64,000 nt of DNA from a virus. The stretch lies in IMG/VR virus record IMGVR_UViG_3300018411_000639, positions 1 to 64,000 of that record. One strand, written 5' to 3'. A program made the translations under genes and the position numbers. Positions 60,888 to 64,000 of this stretch are shown here, in pieces; the first letter of the stretch is position 1; each line of letters begins with the position of its first letter. The notes beneath the pieces are model-generated. The model had not been told where the DNA came from, did no database searches, and worked only from the letters and a program-made list of their open reading frames with translations.

Positions 60888-61685
60888 CTATAAGCTTGCG
60901 CTTGTAGGTTGAACGCCTTTCAGCGAGCCACCCATTTCGCGACTGTAAACGCCACGAACTAGCGGAGACAATCGTCTAGCGATGTAAGTCATCTGTCTTT
61001 CCATCACTACCGTATCTACAGACACACCGGAACTTTCGTTCAAGATGTCGATGTCATAGATTTTTTGGAATGCGGTTTGACCGTACTCATTCGCAAAAGT
61101 CAGCGTTGCATCGAACGGAGGCAATGTATCAGCGTACAAGATGTTTTCTCCACGAATCGGAGAGAACCCAGCCGGAACGTATACGTCCGCAGCGTCTTCA
61201 TAGCTTTCAACAAAGTAACCTGTGTCGTCGAAGTTCGGTTTGCCGTTACTTCCGGGTTGAGCGTTCGCCACGATTTGGCTTGTTCCGCTGAATCCGTATC
61301 CTGGGTTGTTCAGGTTAGCAGCAGCACTAGCGTTCACATTCCATTTCAGCATATTTAAAGCATCCGTAAATGCTTCGGATTTTGCTTGCACCGCGTTGCC
61401 GGCAGCTGTAAACATTGCAGCAGGAGCCACTTTGTCCCAGATAGATTGCATAGCAGTGATCAAGGAATCGTGATCGAAGACTGCGAAGACCATAGAGCCA
61501 GCAATTCCGCGTTTTCCGCGAGAAAACGAACGAGCATCAGCAGATCCCAATGTGAATACCGGAGCTTTTTCACGCTGGATCGCATAAGAGATTTGTTGCA
61601 ATTCACCTACGACTTGGTTTGCGAAGCTGACAACTAGGTCGGCACCACTGAAAGACGTTAAAGTGTTAATGGTTGGGCTTGCCAT
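60888..61685 (-). CDS. major tail tube protein, 265 aa
   Basis: It is encoded directly after the sheath, the usual place for the tube protein of contractile tails. Key segments are FSGADLVVSFANQVVGELQQ, YAIQREKAPVFTLGSADARS, GIAGSMVFAVFDHDSLI and FANEYGQTAFQKIYDIDIL, the repeated beta-strand pattern of tube subunits that stack into hexameric rings. Two downstream genes carry copies of this fold. It has an excellent ribosome site (AAAGGAGGAATCTCA) and its own terminator, consistent with high expression. Confidence 0.82.
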   Translation of the reverse strand: MASPTINTLTSFSGADLVVSFANQVVGELQQISYAIQREKAPVFTLGSADARSFSRGKRGIAGSMVFAVFDHDSLITAMQSIWDKVAPAAMFTAAGNAVQAKSEAFTDALNMLKWNVNASAAANLNNPGYGFSGTSQIVANAQPGSNGKPNFDDTGYFVESYEDAADVYVPAGFSPIRGENILYADTLPPFDATLTFANEYGQTAFQKIYDIDILNESSGVSVDTVVMERQMTYIARRLSPLVRGVYSREMGGSLKGVQPTSASL

Positions 61686-61721
61686 TGAGATTCCTCCTTT
61701 GTTTATGTGGCCTGACTATTG

Positions 61722-61741
61722 CCGGGGCTTTTACACCCCGG
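61722..61741 (-). other. hairpin between sheath and tube genes
   Basis: CCGGGG and CCCCGG pair around an 8-nt loop, and the flanks (GCCGACC, GGTCAGGC on the minus strand) can extend the stem with a bulge. There is no T-run, so it is more likely an mRNA stabiliser or processing element than a terminator. Confidence 0.5.
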
Positions 61742-61760
61742 ATTGGTCGGCGTTGCTAGA

Positions 61761-64000
61761 TTAAGAAGCTTTTAATCCTACAACAGTTGTGATGCGACGC
61801 AATTCTTGAGGAGGAACGATCGTTAATTCGATACGAGCCTGACCTAAGACTTGGTCTTGGACGCTTGATGTTACGATGAAGTCGTAATCTAAGATCACGC
61901 CTTTTTCTTTCAAGAGACCTAATCGTTTGCTGATAGCAGCAGACAATGCGTTCATTTGTTCAGTTGTGTTCGCTTCACCGATGTAAGGCTCGGATACGTC
62001 GCGGATTTGGTCAACGGTTTCACGGATTACTTTCGTTGTCGTCAAGCGCGCGTAGTCGGAACCAGCTGCGGCAGAGGTGATGCCATCTACAACGTAAGCA
62101 GCCCCTGCGTTTGCACCTTGTTGGTCAAACTTAGTTTTGAACACTACGATTCGGTTGCCCAAGATAGCGTTCATTTGTGGGTTAGACAAGCGGTAACGCA
62201 AGCCTCTTACACCCGCAAGGCGTTTGTTCGCTGGAGCAGAATGAACCGGGATAACAGCGTTCAAGCCAACGTAAGCGACAGCAGGAGATCCGTAAGAACG
62301 TCCCAATGCTCTGCTTTGGTAAACTGGCTCAGGAGAACCGACTACTGTCAGGAAGCTACCCAAGTCGATTGGCTTACCATCGTTGTCGATGATGATGTTA
62401 CCCACTTCATCGCGCATCAGGTACGTGTTTGGCATGTTCGCCAATTTGTTCGCGTGAGCCTGAATGCCTGCCAAAGAAGTGTCTGTTGCAGGACGAACGT
62501 CGATTGCGCCCAAGGTAATCTTGCTGCGGTACGAAAGCACCGTGCAGAACAAACCTAGTTCGTAAGCGAAGTTCTGGTAGCGGCCAGGAAGAACGTCGTC
62601 AGCGTAAACGCCTAGAGGAACAACCCAATCCGTTTGGTAATCTTCTAGCAACTGGTAAGCCCCTTGTACGCTGACAAAGCCTTCACTATCACGGACACCA
62701 GATAGCGCCTCGAACAATTTAGTCTTGTCTGTCGTAATGCCGTTGTCGCCACCGATGAAGTTTACGCCATCAGCGCCGCCCTCTGCCAAGTTAGAAACCA
62801 ATTCTGATACCAAAGCGTCAGGGAAGACTGTTTTCGCGCGGTAGACGCTGTTGCTGTAGTCGCCGTTGATTGCTTCTACTAACTGACCGAAAGTAGGGTA
62901 GTCGATTGAAGTGAACACCATTGGTTGCTCAGCGACTTGTTTTCTCTTCGACAACGGTTTGATGATTTTCACAGTTTTACCTGCGACATCTCCGTTCGCG
63001 TCCAAGATATCCTCGACGATGACCGTACTCTGGTTGTAGACTTCACCTGCGAAGTAAGAGGAGATTTCGATGTTGCGCTCTACCAACTGTACATCTTCGT
63101 AGCTGTACGTTACGGCAACTTGAGACCCTAGTGGGTAGAATTTCTTCTCCAATTTTACGGTTTTCGCTGTAGCGTCTACGATGAAAGCAATCGGGTTTGT
63201 CATCTCAACGCCATTCACGTAAACATGAACCGATCCGCTAACTGGTGTGTGTGCGATGGTTTTGCTTTGCAAGCTAGTTGCAGCTGTGTAAGGTGTTACG
63301 CCGTCGCCTGTTTCAGTCGCATGGAATACGTCGGTTGTGATACCTGTGTAGTCCACTTTGATTTCGTCGCCCGCTTGTGCTGGGTTTCCGACTGCGTAAG
63401 TTGTGATTTTCACTGTGCGGTCTGTGACTTGGTAGCCGCCTTCAGCAATTTCCAATCCGCCGACAAACACATGGATAGCACCCTTTGGCTTGTAAGCTAA
63501 CTCTAAGCTAGTTTCTTCATCCAACAAGTGCGTTTCCTTTACAACTTCGGTAGTACGGTAGTGATCGTATTGCACTTGCAAGGAAGCCCCTGCGTCGCAC
63601 ACATTAGGAGCCAAGATGACTTGACCATCCGTTTCGTTTACGGTCACACCACCAGTGATCAATACACCTTTAGCGTAAACTTTAGTAGAAGCCTGTACGA
63701 TGGTACCGTTTTGCAACTGGATAGTAGTCAGGTCGTTACCCTCTGCATAGCCTAATTCTTCCGTTGACGTTTCTACGGTAGTAAGTGTTTCTGGCGTCTT
63801 CTTCAAAGACGTTTTTGCACGTGTACCAGTTACACGCATCAAGCGAATATCTCGTACCCCGTTCTCGTATAACTCTTTTGCAGCCTTAACTAAGGTTGAT
63901 CCGTTAGGGGCTCCGTTTGCGTTGATCTCTTTACCGAAGACTGTCTCCAGTGTGTTGATGTCAATCGCGACAGGTTCCATTACGGGACCGTCTACTGCTG
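61761..64000 (-). CDS. tail sheath protein, partial (5' end beyond the window)
   Basis: The C-terminal third is classic contractile sheath: a VVDGITSAAAGSDYARLTTT strand pair, RDVSEPYIGEANTTEQMNAL and DYDFIVTSSVQDQVLG, ending LTIVPPQELRRITTVVGLKA. The reading frame continues upstream of the ATG at 63980 as AVDGPV to the window edge, and that ATG lacks a ribosome site, so the true start is outside. Between about residues 60 and 310 is an insert of two or three copies of a beta module (GAIHVFVGGLEIAEGGYQV...GDEIKVDY; GSVHVYVNGVEMT...GSQVAVTYSY), probably surface-exposed decoration. At least 746 residues are visible, long for a sheath because of this insert. Confidence 0.88.
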   Translation of the reverse strand, partial: AVDGPVMEPVAIDINTLETVFGKEINANGAPNGSTLVKAAKELYENGVRDIRLMRVTGTRAKTSLKKTPETLTTVETSTEELGYAEGNDLTTIQLQNGTIVQASTKVYAKGVLITGGVTVNETDGQVILAPNVCDAGASLQVQYDHYRTTEVVKETHLLDEETSLELAYKPKGAIHVFVGGLEIAEGGYQVTDRTVKITTYAVGNPAQAGDEIKVDYTGITTDVFHATETGDGVTPYTAATSLQSKTIAHTPVSGSVHVYVNGVEMTNPIAFIVDATAKTVKLEKKFYPLGSQVAVTYSYEDVQLVERNIEISSYFAGEVYNQSTVIVEDILDANGDVAGKTVKIIKPLSKRKQVAEQPMVFTSIDYPTFGQLVEAINGDYSNSVYRAKTVFPDALVSELVSNLAEGGADGVNFIGGDNGITTDKTKLFEALSGVRDSEGFVSVQGAYQLLEDYQTDWVVPLGVYADDVLPGRYQNFAYELGLFCTVLSYRSKITLGAIDVRPATDTSLAGIQAHANKLANMPNTYLMRDEVGNIIIDNDGKPIDLGSFLTVVGSPEPVYQSRALGRSYGSPAVAYVGLNAVIPVHSAPANKRLAGVRGLRYRLSNPQMNAILGNRIVVFKTKFDQQGANAGAAYVVDGITSAAAGSDYARLTTTKVIRETVDQIRDVSEPYIGEANTTEQMNALSAAISKRLGLLKEKGVILDYDFIVTSSVQDQVLGQARIELTIVPPQELRRITTVVGLKAS

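Noticed and set aside
1-64000. tRNA genes, rRNA genes, insertion sequences
   Set aside because: I saw no cloverleaf with a T-loop GGTTCGAATCC-type sequence, no rRNA-like sequence, and no transposase or terminal inverted repeats.

Overview
The window looks like part of the genome of a large contractile-tailed (myovirus-type) phage or prophage of a Gram-positive Firmicute. This rests on a tail sheath and tube, tail assembly chaperones, baseplate J-like, gp25-like and spike proteins, peptidoglycan-binding and SH3b wall-binding domains, strong AGGAGG-type ribosome sites and sigma-A-like promoters. A Bacillus or Paenibacillaceae host is my guess. Very large virion proteins recall jumbo Bacillus myoviruses, but no close relative can be named from sequence alone. 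The sheath gene runs off the right edge, and no capsid, terminase or DNA polymerase gene is in the window.

Layout. 1-3578 is a mixed-orientation region: two small unknown plus-strand genes (148-606, 993-1505), an unknown minus-strand gene (1537-2283) sharing a bidirectional terminator, and a catalytically complete tyrosine recombinase (2547-3578) read from a TTG start. From 3629 to the end everything is on the minus strand, so transcription runs right to left.

3629-11892 is an early/replication operon driven by a good promoter at 11864-11892: a Rad52-like candidate, an unknown protein, an archaeo-eukaryotic-type primase, a DnaB/RecA-fold helicase, two cysteine-rich proteins, a Cas4/RecB-like nuclease, a RuvC-type resolvase, a sigma-70-like factor and a membrane-anchored penicillin-recognising serine hydrolase. 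11918-33395 holds very long baseplate/fibre proteins built from repeated beta modules. 33409-41578 is the baseplate core: spike, gp25-like, J-like and a hub with two wall-hydrolase domains. 56370-64000 holds chaperones, tube-like proteins, tube and sheath.

Two features stand out. First, where a tape-measure gene is expected (41602-56428), two giant genes encode nucleic-acid enzymes. The 3024-residue protein carries a DEDDh exonuclease, a SAP-like motif and, in order, the paired-lysine motif of the RNA polymerase beta barrel and an R-x-P...NADVDGD motif matching the beta-prime catalytic barrel. Its 1910-residue neighbour carries a complete PD-(D/E)XK nuclease and a staphylococcal-nuclease-like domain. 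This looks like a nucleic-acid-processing and transcription apparatus possibly carried in the virion. Second, a 16-bp sequence, GTGTCAATTCCGACAC, occurs at least 11 times (4 exact), always in the same orientation relative to transcription: once just downstream of the early promoter, otherwise inside genes, mostly read as VNSDT. This suggests a dispersed operator/stoperator-type repression system and, with the integrase, a temperate lifestyle.
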